NCBI GenBank assembly: GCA_029204225.1
Contig: CM055103.1
Coordinates: forward strand, 3,319,224-3,383,223
Length of the DNA stretch: 64,000 nucleotides
From: Diphasiastrum complanatum
Taxonomy: Eukaryota; Streptophyta; Lycopodiopsida; Lycopodiales; Lycopodiaceae
Reading direction: 5' to 3'
How positions within the stretch are numbered: position 1 is the first letter of the stretch; every line of letters starts with the position of its first letter. The notes beneath the pieces are model-generated. The model was not told the DNA's origin. It saw nothing but the letters and a program-made list of their open reading frames with translations, and did no database searches. Positions 30,567-40,929 of the stretch are shown piece by piece. The position numbers and the translations under genes were made by a program.

Positions 30567-31476
30567 AAAAATTCTATCAAGCATTCCGCAAATTCTATCG
30601 TCATATGTGAATTAAGTCTTATATCGATACTCAGCTTATTCAAACAAAATGGCTACCAAATCCGTCGATTAATATGCTTGTGGAAATTACAGATGAAGGT
30701 ATCATGAACGATGATTGATGAAGGACCAACCAACGAGCGAGTACTTCATTGTTTAGATCCACAATCATCCAATCTTACGAGAATACCAAAAAAGATCATG
30801 CTACCATCACCTTTTGCACATATAGATGAATCCTCTTTGAAATATTTAGCGCAGCCTAGTCGATTGATGGGATAATCCAAGAAACAAAATTATTAGTACT
30901 ATTGATGAGAGCCTTACAATCATAATGAATACTCAGAGCTCTCATCTGAAAGTTATTAATAATTTTAAGATTGTCAGATCATCCTCATAGAATAATACAC
31001 TTTTAATGCTCTACAAAAGATTAATTGAGAAACACAAGCTGATCCGACAAAAACTGAAATAGCCGATTGTTCCTCTTAATGAACAACAAACAATTGACTT
31101 ATCTAACGACGCTTCTTGTTTGATGCCACGCCTCGGTAGAGCCCCATCATTACATAAAAAGATCCTTGTACATAAAAAGAATCCTGAACTTGATGTACCT
31201 AAGAAGTTCATAGATTTCACGATGGATGATGTTTCTATTGAATTGCCACAACCGAAATGGAAACCAACAAGTGAATCATCTTCGTTTGATGGACTAACTA
31301 AAACAGTTCCTTTAAACTTGAAAGATCTAGATGAAAAGAAAGATAGATTCGTACATATAGGAGCCCATCTTGATAAAAGACGACAGTGAAGAAATTTATA
31401 AAAATTATTAAGGAAGTATCATGATGGAACTATAAAGAGATGAAGTGGACATCACCGTGCACTCCATCTTATTACT
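30567..31476 (+). pseudogene. Gyp-P PR-RT linker, protease deleted
   Basis: After the Gag stop the sequence jumps past the protease to a segment matching 5700-5760 and 39940-40290. It then passes to the conserved linker at 31120-31389 (RAPSLHKKILVHKKNPELD, IELPQPKWKPTSESSS, HIGAHLDKRRQ). The protease seen at 39236-39766 is absent. The same deletion is present at 55928-56010 in the opposite orientation. Stops make the region untranslatable. Confidence 0.55.
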
Positions 31477-31826
31477 CCCAATGGGAATTCCATGTTTATA
31501 CTTACGCTGGTAACTCTTCTATCGAAGTCATCTTAACATAGGAGGGAGAATTTGGGAAAGATAAACGCGATTCAATTCCTCAGTATACAATCAGTTTCTA
31601 CTGAAGTAAATTATTTCACAACTGGAAGAGAAGCTTTAACAATGATATATGTTGTACAAAAATTATGCCATTATCTGCTAGGAAATCAATTTAGATTCTA
31701 TTCCGATCATCAAGCATTGCTATATATGTTGAATAAACCATGCAACACTGGTCATATAGCAAGATGGCTACTTATCCTTCTAGAGTTCGACTTTAAGATT
31801 ATTGTAAGAAAAGGTATGCAACGTTA
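31477..31826 (+). pseudogene. Gyp-P RNase H fragment
   Basis: Follows the linker with RT missing. Reads FHVYTYAG (first Asp changed to Tyr), GVILT-like sequence, then an open frame 31552-31826. That frame has ALTMIYVVQKLCHYLLGNQF, RFYSDHQALLYML and WLLILLEFDFKIIVRKGMQ. It breaks at 31826 into the Gyp-N LTR. Inactive. Confidence 0.7.
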
Positions 31827-31978
31827 GAGTTAGATGTGGATCTTCATTCATGCTTAAACCTGAACTATACTATCGCTCTCATGGGAACGAATCTATGCGT
31901 GACAACTAACTTCGTCTCTTTGATGCTAGATTGACTAGATCTTGGTTTGAGGTTAGAAAAGGAAAGAAACCCATTACA
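31827..31978 (+). repeat. Gyp-N 5' LTR, last 152 bp
   Basis: Matches the end of the 745 bp Gyp-N LTR (CTATCGCTCTCATGGGAACG, then TGAGGTTAG) and finishes at CCCATTACA. It is followed by a primer site and leader, which fixes the true 3' end of this LTR. Confidence 0.7.
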
Positions 31979-31982
31979 ATTT

Positions 31983-32000
31983 TGGCTGTGTTGCTGGGGA
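31983..32000 (+). other. Gyp-N primer binding site, Asp-tRNA type, decayed
   Basis: ATTTTGGCTGTGTTGCTGGGGA follows the LTR end. The usual plant Ty3 (Tat/Athila-type) site complementary to aspartate tRNA is TGGCGCCGTTGCCGGGGA. The differences (CTGTG for GCCG, T for C) are mainly in CpG or C positions and fit C-to-T decay. The match is inferred from knowledge of that primer class. Confidence 0.55.
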
Positions 32001-32472
32001 GCTATGCCAATTTTTCAGTTTGCAGCATGTTTGTTGGATAGTTAGCTTGCATTAGACATCTTGTTGTTGCATGATTAGTGTTAGATCTATATTTAGGATT
32101 AGTTTGGGAGTGATTTTGCTTGATTTGAGTGGATTTGCTTGTTTTAAATCTAATTTGATTGTTAAGCAGGGAAACCTATTCAGATCACCAATTTTAAGAT
32201 TCATTTGGATCTGAGATATCAGAAAAAACAACAAAAATTGGTCAAATCTGCCAGATTTTGGTCAAAAGGAGACAAAAATTGTCACAAGAGCTGATAACTT
32301 TTTTCTCTCTTTCACGAATCTTTGCCGAGTTGCAGACACCTTTGGTTTTGATCACAAAACCTTCAGTTTAAAGGGAAAAGATTAATTCCCAATAGATTTT
32401 CGGAAACACAAAAAAACCGTCAAGAACACCTAAAAATCACCAAAGCCCTAAAAATATAGAAAAAGAACCTTC
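32001..32472 (+). other. Gyp-N leader (partial)
   Basis: Noncoding. Matches 3030-3428 on the minus strand, with GTTAGCTTGCATTAGACATC corresponding to the lower end of the N1 leader. It ends at 32472 against a new segment starting TGTTGG. No gene. Confidence 0.6.
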
Positions 32473-32680
32473 TGTTGGATTTACTCCTTCTACTCTCCTA
32501 AATTCCATTTTTAATCTACCTCCATTCTTGTTGCATATTTACTAACATTGTCATGCAGCCTACATATTTACACGCAGATTCGCACAGACGAATAAAGGGT
32601 GAAAGAATCGTGAACACTGTGTTTTTGCACAGGTTATGGTGACAGACGAAAAGAGGACACTATCTTACAGAATGCCGAAG
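32473..32680. other. Unassigned 208 bp segment
   Basis: Starts TGTTGGATTTACTCC, like an LTR edge, but has no partner in the window and no open frame. It ends where homology to the Cop-2 LTR begins (about 32681). It may be the start of another element. Confidence 0.3.
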
Positions 32681-33424
32681 GTATCCTAAAAGCTAAGGCA
32701 CTCTGTAAATCTTATTCTAAGGCCATTCGTAAGAGTGACCCACTTTTCACATTATCACCAACGTTCACTTCAGCATTGGCTGACGTCGCACCCTTTTTAT
32801 GCTCACTCCATGCAGTTGCGCTAACAGATTGGACAACAATTGTAGCCATCCACGATCTCCTACATACAGCATATCCACTCTATACTTTCACATCTGCACA
32901 CCTGTAATACTATATATATATATTGGATACATTCGTGTATTCAAGATAGAGAGAGTTAGATGAGAAGAGAGATAAGAAGAGACTAAGTGAAGAGGTTTCA
33001 CTCCTCATTATAGAAAAAATAAGCTTCGTGGGACATGCGGCTTACTCTTTCTAGTAATAGACAATCAACTTTTAGTCTTGTCTTTCGCAAATAATTTGTG
33101 ACTAATTATCAGTCGAGCACGGTCTAGCTCTTTGTGAATCATTCACGATAGATAATTTGTCTTGCAATTCATGACAAATTATTCATCTAGCGTTTCATCC
33201 ATTAAATGTTTGGCTACGTAATCTAGAGTGACTGTGATTTCTATCACTAAAGTTCTCTTCATTCTGATAGGCGTAGTCATGCTTACGGAGAGAGTCAAAT
33301 AATTCATTCCACTGTGCACAAACATTTTCTGTTCGAGTTCGCTTCTCGTTTGTTTCTTGTTCAAGTTCGTTTCTCATTCGTGTTCGTCATTTATTCTTCC
33401 ATCCTCTCTCTCTCTCTCCCAACA
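32681..33424 (+). repeat. Cop-2 5' LTR, 3' part
   Basis: Homologous to 35020-35312 over GCTAAGGCACTCTGTAAATC and beyond. It then runs on to CTCCCAACA at 33424, followed directly by a primer site. The first part of the LTR (seen at 34852-35020) is missing and replaced by the unassigned segment. A short TA run lies at 32911-32924. Confidence 0.65.
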
Positions 33425-33436
33425 TGGTATCAGAGC
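33425..33436 (+). other. Cop-2 primer binding site
   Basis: TGGTATCAGAGC lies directly after the LTR end CCCAACA. It is complementary to the 3' end of initiator Met tRNA, as in most plant copia elements. Confidence 0.85.
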
Positions 33437-33575
33437 TATTTTCATAGCTTGATAAGCTTCCACAGTACAAGACTCTACTAGCCGATAGAGTAATTGTTTT
33501 CTTGTTCTGTAAATATTAGATTTTTATACTTAAGTCACTGATAGTTTCTCCTATCACTTAGACTAATTCTTACAC

Positions 33576-33866
33576 ATGGATTCCCAAGGGAAAGCCAGTG
33601 CTATCACGGACAAGCTTGATGGAGCCAATTACCATCTGTGAAAATTTCAGATGAAAACTGTACTAATGGCAAAAGAATTGTTCGACGTTGTTACAGGTGT
33701 AGAAGGGAAAACCAAAGCGGACGAGACGACAATCGCCAGATGGAAGCTAAAGGATGGAAAGGCTTTCGTGCTGATCATGCTCAACATCATGGATACCCAG
33801 ATCGGCCATGTATCTGAGGCTCAGACATCAAAAGAAGTCTGGGACATCTTGAGCACACTATACTAA
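33576..33866 (+). pseudogene. Cop-2 gag, N-terminal remnant
   Basis: Starts ATG at 33576, 140 bp after the primer site. It reads ITDKLDGANYHL, then a TGA (33639-33641) at the normally conserved Trp, then KFQMKTVLMAKELFDVV and TSKEVWDILSTLY. This is the copia Gag N-terminal domain (UBN2/DUF4219-like). It stops at 33866. The rest of gag, PR, IN and most of RT is deleted before about 33930. Confidence 0.75.
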
Positions 33867-33929
33867 GTGCAAGATATAGTCTCTAAGCTACATCTTAGGA
33901 AGAAATTCAAATGACCTGTTTATCACAAG

Positions 33930-34823
33930 AAATGATGATGTGTTGATTGGTGCAATCAAGAAAGACTTATCCTCTAGTTTTGATATGACTGATCTTGGCT
34001 TGATGCACTACTATCTGGGAGTGGAAGTATGGCAAGGTTGCAATAGCATCGCACTAACACAGACAAAGTACGTGAATGAGATTTTGAAGCATTTCAAAAC
34101 GTGCGATAGCAAGCCAGTATTCACACCTATGGAGGTTAGTAAGAAACTATCTAATCAGGATGAGAGTGTACTAGTTGATGCCAGTTTATTTTGTCAATAG
34201 TTGGTTCACTGATTCATCTCACAACTACTCGTCCTGACATAAGTTATACTATAAGTGTTGTAAATCAATTCATGGCTACTCCTAGAGAGATTCATTAGAA
34301 AGCAGTAAAGAGAATTCTTCGTTATGTGAAGGGCACGATAACCAATGGATTGTAATATGAGAGGCAACATACTTTACCAGGCTTTGTTGATTCAGATTGG
34401 GCAGGCTGTATTGATGACAGGAGATCTACCACATGTTATATATTTCATGTTGGTAATGGTGTAATTTCTTGGTCAAGTAAGAAACAAGACACAGTTGTTC
34501 TTTATACTACAGAAGCAGAATACAAAGCACTATGTTCAGCTACGCAAGAAGCAGTTTGGCTAAGAAGAATATTAGAAGACATTAAAATTTCGTAGAATAA
34601 GCCTACTGTGATCAGATGTGACAGTCAGAGTGCCATACAACTAGCTAAAAATCATGTATTTCATGCACGCACGAAGCATATAGGAATTAAGTATCATTTC
34701 ATTAGAGAGAAGTTGTTATCTAATGAAATAGACATAGTGCATTGTAAGACAGAGAATCAGTTAGCTGATATATTCACTAAACCTTTAAGTACTAATAAGT
34801 TTGAGTTTTTTAGAGAAAAGTAA
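33930..34823 (+). pseudogene. Cop-2 RT end and RNase H (broken)
   Basis: Begins just after the RT active site (NDDVLIGAIKKDLSSSFDM, LGLMHYYLGVEVWQG, matching 26421-26540 almost exactly). It continues through IALTQTKYVNEILKHF to a stop at 34200. The RNase H part is shifted until 34608, where IRCDSQSAIQLAKNHVFHA and KHIGIKYHFIREKL are open, ending KPLSTNKFEFFREK at 34823. This part has the third RNase H motif, which the minus-strand copy lacks. Confidence 0.75.
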
Positions 34824-34851
34824 GAAAGATAAACTAGGGCTTAAGGGAGAG

Positions 34852-35312
34852 TGTTAGAATAAGTAAGCCCGAGTTTCTCTCACAGTTCATGACTTTCCGT
34901 GTTTAGCAGTGATTTCGAGTTTTTTACTGTCCAAGACCAGATATCTCTTTTGTTGTAAGCTCACTCAGCCAATATATGGCTAATTCTGGAATTACCCATT
35001 GGAAGGCTCTTATTCGAGCTGAAGGTGCCCTAAAGGCTAAGGCACCCTGTAAATCTTATCCTAAGGCCATTCGTAAGAGTGACCCACTTTTCGCATCATC
35101 ACCAATGTTCACTTCAGCACTGGCTAACATTGCACTCTTTTTACGCTCACTCCATGCAGTTGCGCTAACAGATTGGACAACGATTGTAGCCACCCACAAT
35201 CTCCTACAGACAGCACATCCACTCTGTACTTTCACATCTGCACACCTGTAATATTATATATATATATATATATTGGATACCATCCGTGTATTCAAGACAG
35301 AGAGAGTTAGAT
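34852..35312 (+). repeat. Cop-2 3' LTR, 5' part
   Basis: Preceded by the polypurine tract AAGGGAGAG (34843-34851). Starts TGTTAGAATAAG. It is cut at about 35312 in GAGAGAGTTAGAT, where Gyp-N sequence begins with the overlap TAGATC. It contains a TA run at 35255-35274. Another truncated copy with the same cut point lies at 63143-63533 on the minus strand. Confidence 0.7.
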
Positions 35313-35495
35313 CCCAATTATGTGCCAATGCCGAGAAGAAATAAATGGAAAGATTTGGGACTGGCTATGGACAAGATTACAATCCATACATCCAATTGGC
35401 CAATCATCCATCAGCCCTACAGCTGGACAATATCAATGGATTTCCACCGGGCTTACAAGCATACCAACGGGAGTATCTACACTCTCCCAATCTAA
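35313..35495 (+). pseudogene. ORF-X C-terminal tail (N4)
   Basis: Codes for the last part of ORF-X only (PNYVPMPRRNKWKDLGLAMD to the stop at 35495), overlapping ORF-Y in another frame. The upstream residues of the open frame come from the Cop-2 LTR, so it is a chance fusion. Confidence 0.5.
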
Positions 35496-35845
35496 CAATG
35501 CGACAATCGACAATGTTTGCAAAAGATTTAACTCTGTTGGCATCAGTGGCAACCAGATGGGATGATTGCCTTCCTCCTCTGGCATTCGATCCAAATAAGC
35601 CAATGGCCTTAGAGAATATCAAAGATCAGCTACCGGTTGCTCGTTTATATTTTTGTGCCACAATGATGGGAGGCTCCTGGGTATCTTGCTTCATGTCATG
35701 GACAACCTCAAAGTGGATTGTAGGAGCCCATCGTTGTTTTCTGCCTCACAATTTGGATTTTAATATTGCCCACCTAGACTTTATGGAGAAGGTGCAGTAC
35801 CATTTAATAAAGATTCATCGCGAATCCAATAAAGGTCCCCAATAA
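35345..35845 (+). CDS. ORF-Y, intact copy (166 codons)
   Basis: The only uninterrupted ORF-Y in the window, starting MERFGTGYGQDYNPY and ending NKGPQ, 50 bp before the Gyp-N 3' LTR. It contains GFPPGLQAYQREYLHS, TRWDDCLPPLAFDPNKPM and SKWIVGAHRCFLPHNLDF. No signal peptide, transmembrane segment or known motif is visible. Four copies align over nearly the full length, with mostly single-base changes. Family unknown; possible accessory or Gag-like role is speculation. Confidence 0.45.
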   Translation: MERFGTGYGQDYNPYIQLANHPSALQLDNINGFPPGLQAYQREYLHSPNLTMRQSTMFAKDLTLLASVATRWDDCLPPLAFDPNKPMALENIKDQLPVARLYFCATMMGGSWVSCFMSWTTSKWIVGAHRCFLPHNLDFNIAHLDFMEKVQYHLIKIHRESNKGPQ

Positions 35846-35895
35846 TTGCATCTCGCAGGTGTCGTGGGACCGCCACAAATTTTGATGGGGGATAC

Positions 35896-36557
35896 TGTTG
35901 GAGGGTTTGTGGATCCAAGGCAACCCTAACCCTAGTTAATAAGTGAGAGGGATTTGGCACCCTGTGTGTGTAAGTCCAACCCGATAATCACATAGGGATC
36001 TGATTAATTACAAGTCAATAAAAGGACTTTAGGCCTTTTTGCGGGACTTTTAATGTCGCAGGGCCTAAATGTCAAGTTAGTGAATAAAGTTGGGTTTCCC
36101 TCCAATTTTGGATGGTTCCCACTCTTTTTTGAATTTGAATAATTAGAGAGGCCGAAATGGACCAATAGGATTCAGAGGCTAGGGTCCTCCTCTCTACTAT
36201 AGAAAGAGACCAACTCGAGTTTCTACACATGTTCATTTCCTCATTTCAATAAAGCAGATTGGTTCTCTTGTGAAATGGATTGATGAATGTCCTTGCTCTC
36301 TATCACTTTTCCTCCATCTCTCATGCTTTTTTTGGATTTTGCTATTGTTGGATCTGATTGTTATTGGGATTGCATGTTATTATACTTTTTATGAGGGAGA
36401 AAGGGAGAGAGAGAAAGAGTAAGCTATCTTTGTTGTGGATCTAGTGTTAATGGATGTAGTGTTAATGTTTAGGGTTAATGGATATTAGAGTTACATGTGG
36501 ATCTTAATTCATGCTGAAATCTGAACTATACTATCGCTCTCATGGGAACACGAATCT
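35896..36557 (+). repeat. Gyp-N LTR, 5' part
   Basis: Preceded by the polypurine run TGATGGGGGATAC. Starts TGTTGGAGGG at 35896 and follows the 745 bp LTR for about 660 bp. It is cut at GAATCTACGCAT, where Gyp-P RNase H begins. The TATA region reads TATAGAAAG here rather than TATAAAAAG. Confidence 0.75.
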
Positions 36558-37530
36558 ACGCATCCTATACCGATCATCAAGCGTTGCTATGTCTGTTTAA
36601 TAAACCATACAAGATTGGTCGTATGGCAAGATGGCTACTTATCCTTCTAGAGTTCGACTTTAAGATTATTGTAAGAAAAGGTAAGCAACATATTCTTGCC
36701 GATGATTTATCTAGGATATCATCACCCGAGAAAGTCACAGAACTGATAAATGATAATTTACCTGATGCCTACCTATTTCAAGTAGACGCTACTCCTAGAT
36801 GGGCTGAAGAGATAGTATCATTCTTATCATCCAAAGTAATGGATCCAACTATGTCTAAAGTTGATCAACGCAAACTAATTTTGGAATCTAGACCTTACCT
36901 TACAGCTGTATAAAAAAGGTGTATATGGATTAATTAGGAGATGAATTATTGAGGATGAGGTAGAACAAATAATTTTCCTATTGCGTGAAGGTGAAGGAGG
37001 AGGACACTTCTCATTTGACAGTACCGTGAAGAGAATACCATTAGCCGAATACTGGCGGACGTTATTTAAGGATACATATGCACAAATCAAAACATGTGAT
37101 GTATGTCAAAAAATCAAGACTCCTTAATGAGCTGATTTTATACGTTTAACTTCAATAATTGCAGGAGAAGCATTTCATAAGGGGGGAATTGATTTTATAG
37201 GAACAATCAGCCCAGATGCCCATGGTACTCAATCAAGATACATCTTAGTGGTCATTGACTATGCTATAAATCGGGTAGAGGGTAGAGCAACTAGACAAGC
37301 TACCGTAAAAGTTACATCGAAATTTTTGTATGAAAACATTATTATCCGATTCAGTTGTCCAATAGAGTTAGTAAGCAATAGAGGCACTCACTTTCACAAT
37401 GACATTTTACATAACCTCCTAACGCATTACTTTGTGAAACATCGCAGAAGTACCCCATACTAAAATGTGTTAGCCTAATTCTCAAACAAGATCATCTGCC
37501 CAATTCTCAATCATTGTGAAGCCAACCGAA
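36558..37530 (+). pseudogene. Gyp-P RNase H end and integrase (broken)
   Basis: RNase H from YTDHQALL to the stop at 36913 (QHILADDLSRISSPEK, RWAEEIVSFLSS), then integrase. The zinc region has HFSFD and KTCDVCQK; TAA and TGA stops follow (about 37124-37129). Next comes GGIDFIGTISP with the first catalytic Asp. The second is Asn (LVSNRGTHF), so the integrase is dead even without the stops. It ends near EANRNDWKTE at 37530. Confidence 0.75.
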
Positions 37531-37945
37531 ATGATTGGAAAACAGAGTTGGTGGGCAAGTAGGTGCCTGCAACATTGTAGCACTGTAAGTGGGTGTTGAA
37601 ATTATGGGGAGCCGAATGTGTGGATGGGCAGTTTGCAATCCGAGAATTCTGGCCCTAGGGCATGGGACATTCATAGTGAGATGCACCAATGATTCAACGC
37701 ACCTGGGTAGCATTAATGACTGATTTTGTATGCTATTCTCCTCCTCTGCCTCTTGTCCACCATTGTGCTCACCTCATAGAGATCTACCGTGATGATCCTA
37801 CTCATTCCTTTCCAATTTAGCTTGGGTGATCATCATCCATTGCAGGTGTTCGTCTTTCTCTCATCGTCATATGCAATCTGCGAAAAAAATGTAGATGAAG
37901 TTGTCCATAGTAATGGGTGAGTTAGATTATGTGGATTTAGTTTAG
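37531..37945. other. 415 bp with no match elsewhere in the window
   Basis: Mixed base composition and no long open frame supported by other evidence. It lies between Gyp-P integrase and R7. It may be an island of older host DNA or a piece of an element represented only once. I see no gene in it. Confidence 0.4.
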
Positions 37946-39235
37946 ATCATTGGATGTGCCATGTCAAATGTACAACGACTAGGCCAGCTACATCGAATCA
38001 AAGATGGATCTCTACATGCGTGAATCCTTTGACATTATATATAATTTGTTTTAGGAGGAGGAGCAAAGACTTCTGTAGACTATTCAAATCGCAGCTATAG
38101 TACACTCCCTTGTCGCATGCATGGATTCGATTAAAAAGAAGAAGGAATTCAAAAGTGGTGTTGGAGCCTACGGGAGTCGAACCCTCATCTTGGGGAGATG
38201 GATGGCTACGCGAGCACCTCATAACAAGACCCCAACGCTTTACCATTGAGCTAAGGCCCATTTTGGGTGATCTGATTTTCAAATACAATTCTCTTATTGT
38301 GAACTAAAGATTTAGACTCGGTAAATAGTTGAATCATGCATGAGGCTTTGTGTGCTTCCAACCTTTTGATGTAGGAGGCCAAAATTTGAAAATTAGCTTC
38401 CAACTTTAATTAGTTCCTCCTACCAGCTATTGAATCATTCGCCTCCAAATCCCACCACTAGAGCATCTCCTCTTCTCGTGCACCTTCTTCTTGTTGAAGC
38501 TCCTCAAAAGTGTAATTATAGGTATCTAGACCTCTTGGAATGCCACTAGCCTACTCCCACTCAGCCTGGCAAGGGGAAAGTGTGGTTTAACTTGCATTGA
38601 TACCACGTCCTAATTGAGTTCTCACCCTAAGAAGCATTCTTAAACCGCCACTTCTAATACCCTTGCAAAATAGGCATGGCGGAGTTGGAGGGATTGGTAT
38701 ATCAATTTTACAAGTTTGGAAAGCATACGTACTTATCACAAAGGTTAGCTCCCAATAGATGAATTGGGATCTGGTTGTGAGTACAAGCACCAGACAAGGA
38801 TTAGGTGTGTTGAAGAACAAGTCCTAGGTCGATATCACGAGTATTATAAGGTGCTTAGTTTGGATTCACATGAATGCCACAGTACAGAAGCTCCACAAGC
38901 AACAAATCAATCAAAGGTCAAGTGTGTTGAAGGAGAGGTCCTAGGTCGATATCAAGAGTATAAGGTGCTTAGTACACTAAAAGTCCCTAGAAGGGACAAC
39001 CATAATCTTCCCCTGATGGCTACCATTAAATATGTGTCCCTAAATTAGAGGCGGTGGGATTGACCTCGTCCCTTCTCCTCAAAGAGGGGCGGCAAAAAAC
39101 CCACCCCTCCTTGTCAAAGAGGGGCACCACCCCTTGCCCTTGTCAAAGAAATTTGCCACCATATCCTTGTGTTCCTCCATGCTTGATGATGATCTTTGAC
39201 TTGAAAGTTCCACTTGCATGAAGATGGCTGCACCA
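37946..39235 (-). mobile_element. Composite R copy R7 (partial)
   Basis: Minus orientation. From high to low coordinates it has the GC block (39050-39130), the 117 bp tandem pair, the ATTGGTATATCAAT region and the tRNA-like sequence. It then jumps to the last 120 bp of R3 (37946-38095). The CTT run, the WRKY fragment and its surroundings are deleted between CTTGTCGCATGC and the CTGCGATTTGAATAG segment. Confidence 0.6.
38162..38260 (-). pseudogene. tRNA-like sequence, degraded (R7)
   Basis: Full length compared with 60064-60162. It keeps the A-box-like TAGCTCAATGG and B-box-like GGTTCGACTCC, but the T stem has a mismatch (GAGGG against CCCGT). The first acceptor base differs too. Confidence 0.45.
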
Positions 39236-39766
39236 TAAAGAGTGAAACCGGAGATTCCAATGCAAGCACAACAGGTTGATGCTACCTTGTTCCAGATAGG
39301 AAAAGCTAGAGGCTGCATCACATTTGTAATCCATAAAGATCATGCTATTGTACCTGCTATTATCGATAGTGGATCAGGAGTAAATATCATATCGCTAACT
39401 CTCGCTAAACAATGGGGCGTAGGACCTATTGTTCCACCCAAGTATCAGCTAAACTAAATTGATCAACCTTTGACCAAACCATATGGAAACATCAATGTCG
39501 TACCCATTAAGATCACAGATGTGAAGTTTTTAGTTGATTGTGTAGTGCTAGATCTTCCACATGAAAAGTCTGCCTCTAAATTTTTATTGGGAACCGCATG
39601 GTTAACCAATGCCGAAGTGATTCAAGATTGGAAAAGGCAACGAATCATTTTCTGTAATCGAGATCACATGATATCAAATGATTACACTATTGGTAAAACA
39701 AAACTTGTACGAGAAGAAGATGCATGTTTAACATGTGATGAAACCAATGTTTCTCTAACCATTTGA
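39236..39766 (+). pseudogene. Gyp-P protease (one internal stop)
   Basis: The only Gyp-P protease here with its active site. QQVDATLFQIGKARGCITF leads to VPAIIDSGSGVNIIS, where DSG is the retropepsin catalytic triplet. LAKQWGVGPIVPPKYQLN and a TAA (39455-39457) follow, then TKPYGNINVVPIKITDVKF, VVLDLPHEKSASKFLLG and TAWLTNAEVIQDW. It ends VSLTI at 39766. It would process the Gag-Pol precursor. The upstream gag is missing, and R7 abuts at 39235. Confidence 0.75.
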
Positions 39767-40309
39767 TGACATTATGCACAATCTACAAATATCATTAATT
39801 GGAGCCATGTCTTAGCGACCATTGACTATGTAGATGCTCAAAGATGTAGAAACGAAGTATTATCCGAATCTTAGAGATCAATAAGGATAACATCTACAAG
39901 CATATATCAACCAATTATGGATGTATTTTATGTTTCTTATATCGATGCTCAGCTTATTCAAACAAAATGGCTACCAAATCCATCGGTTAATGTGCTTGTG
40001 GAAATTACAGATGAAGGTATCATGAACGATGATTGATGAAGGACCAACCAACGAGCAAGTACTTCATTGTTTAGATCCACAATCATCCAATCTTACGAGA
40101 ATACCAAAAGAGATTATGCTACCATCACCTTTTGCACATATAGATGAATCCTTTTTGAAATATTTAGCGCAGCCTAGTCGATTGTCATCTGAACGATAAG
40201 GTATACAAATGGGATAATCCAAGAAACAAAATTATTAGTACTATTGATGAGAGCCTTACAATCATAACGAATACTCAGAGCTCTCATCTGAAAGTTATTA
40301 ATAATTATA
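39767..40309 (+). pseudogene. Gyp-P post-protease linker (broken)
   Basis: Matches 5400-5900 on the minus strand (IINWSHVLATIDYVDAQRC, FYVSYIDAQLIQTKW, VEITDEGIMNDD), with several stops. It ends at AATAATTATAA (40309), where integrase sequence begins. The second half of the linker and RT are skipped. Confidence 0.55.
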
Positions 40310-40890
40310 ATTTTGGAATCTAGACCTTACCTTACAATTGTATAAAAAAGGTGTATATGGATTAATTAGGAGATGCATTAATGAGGATGAGGTAGAACAA
40401 AAAATTTTCCTATCGCATGAAGGTGAAAGAGGAGGATACTTCTCATTTGACAGTCCCGTGAAGAAAATACTATTAGCCGGATATTGGTGGCCGTTATTTA
40501 AGGATACATATGCACAAATCAAAACATGTGATGTCTATCAAAGAATCAAGACTCCTCAATGAGCTGATTTTATACCTTTAATTTCAATAATCGAAGGAGA
40601 AGCATTTCATACGGGAGGAATTGATTTTATAGGAACAATCAGCCCAACCGCCTGTGGTACTCAATCAAGTTACATCTTAGTGGCCACTGAAAACATTCTT
40701 ACCCGATTCGGTTGTCCAATAGAGCTAGTAAGTGATAGAGGCACTCACTTTCACAATGACGTTCTACATAACCTCCTAACCCATTACTTTGTGAAGCATC
40801 GCAAAAGTACCGCATACTATCCTCGATTCAAATTCAACTATTCGGGCTTTCACGACCACACCACGAAGATCAATGGGGATCTCTTCTTCT
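40310..40890 (+). pseudogene. Gyp-P integrase fragment out of order
   Basis: Integrase zinc domain (FLSHEGERGGYFSFD, AGYWWPLFKDTY, KTCDVYQR with the last Cys lost), a TGA at 40560-40562 and GGIDFIGTISP. An internal deletion then joins ILVAT to ENILTRFGCPIELVSDRGTHF. It ends near 40890 with a short piece of Gyp-P 3'-end sequence (AATTACCACCTGGTATATCC). It lies upstream of RT and RH, whereas integrase normally follows them. Confidence 0.7.
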
Positions 40891-40929
40891 AATTACCACC
40901 TGGTATATCCAGCCCTTGTTTGTTTTGAA

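Noticed and set aside
32473-33424. Complete Cop-2 5' LTR from TGTTGG to CCAACA
   Set aside because: The 3' LTR starts TGTTAGAATAAG and does not match 32473-32680; only the part from about 32681 is homologous.
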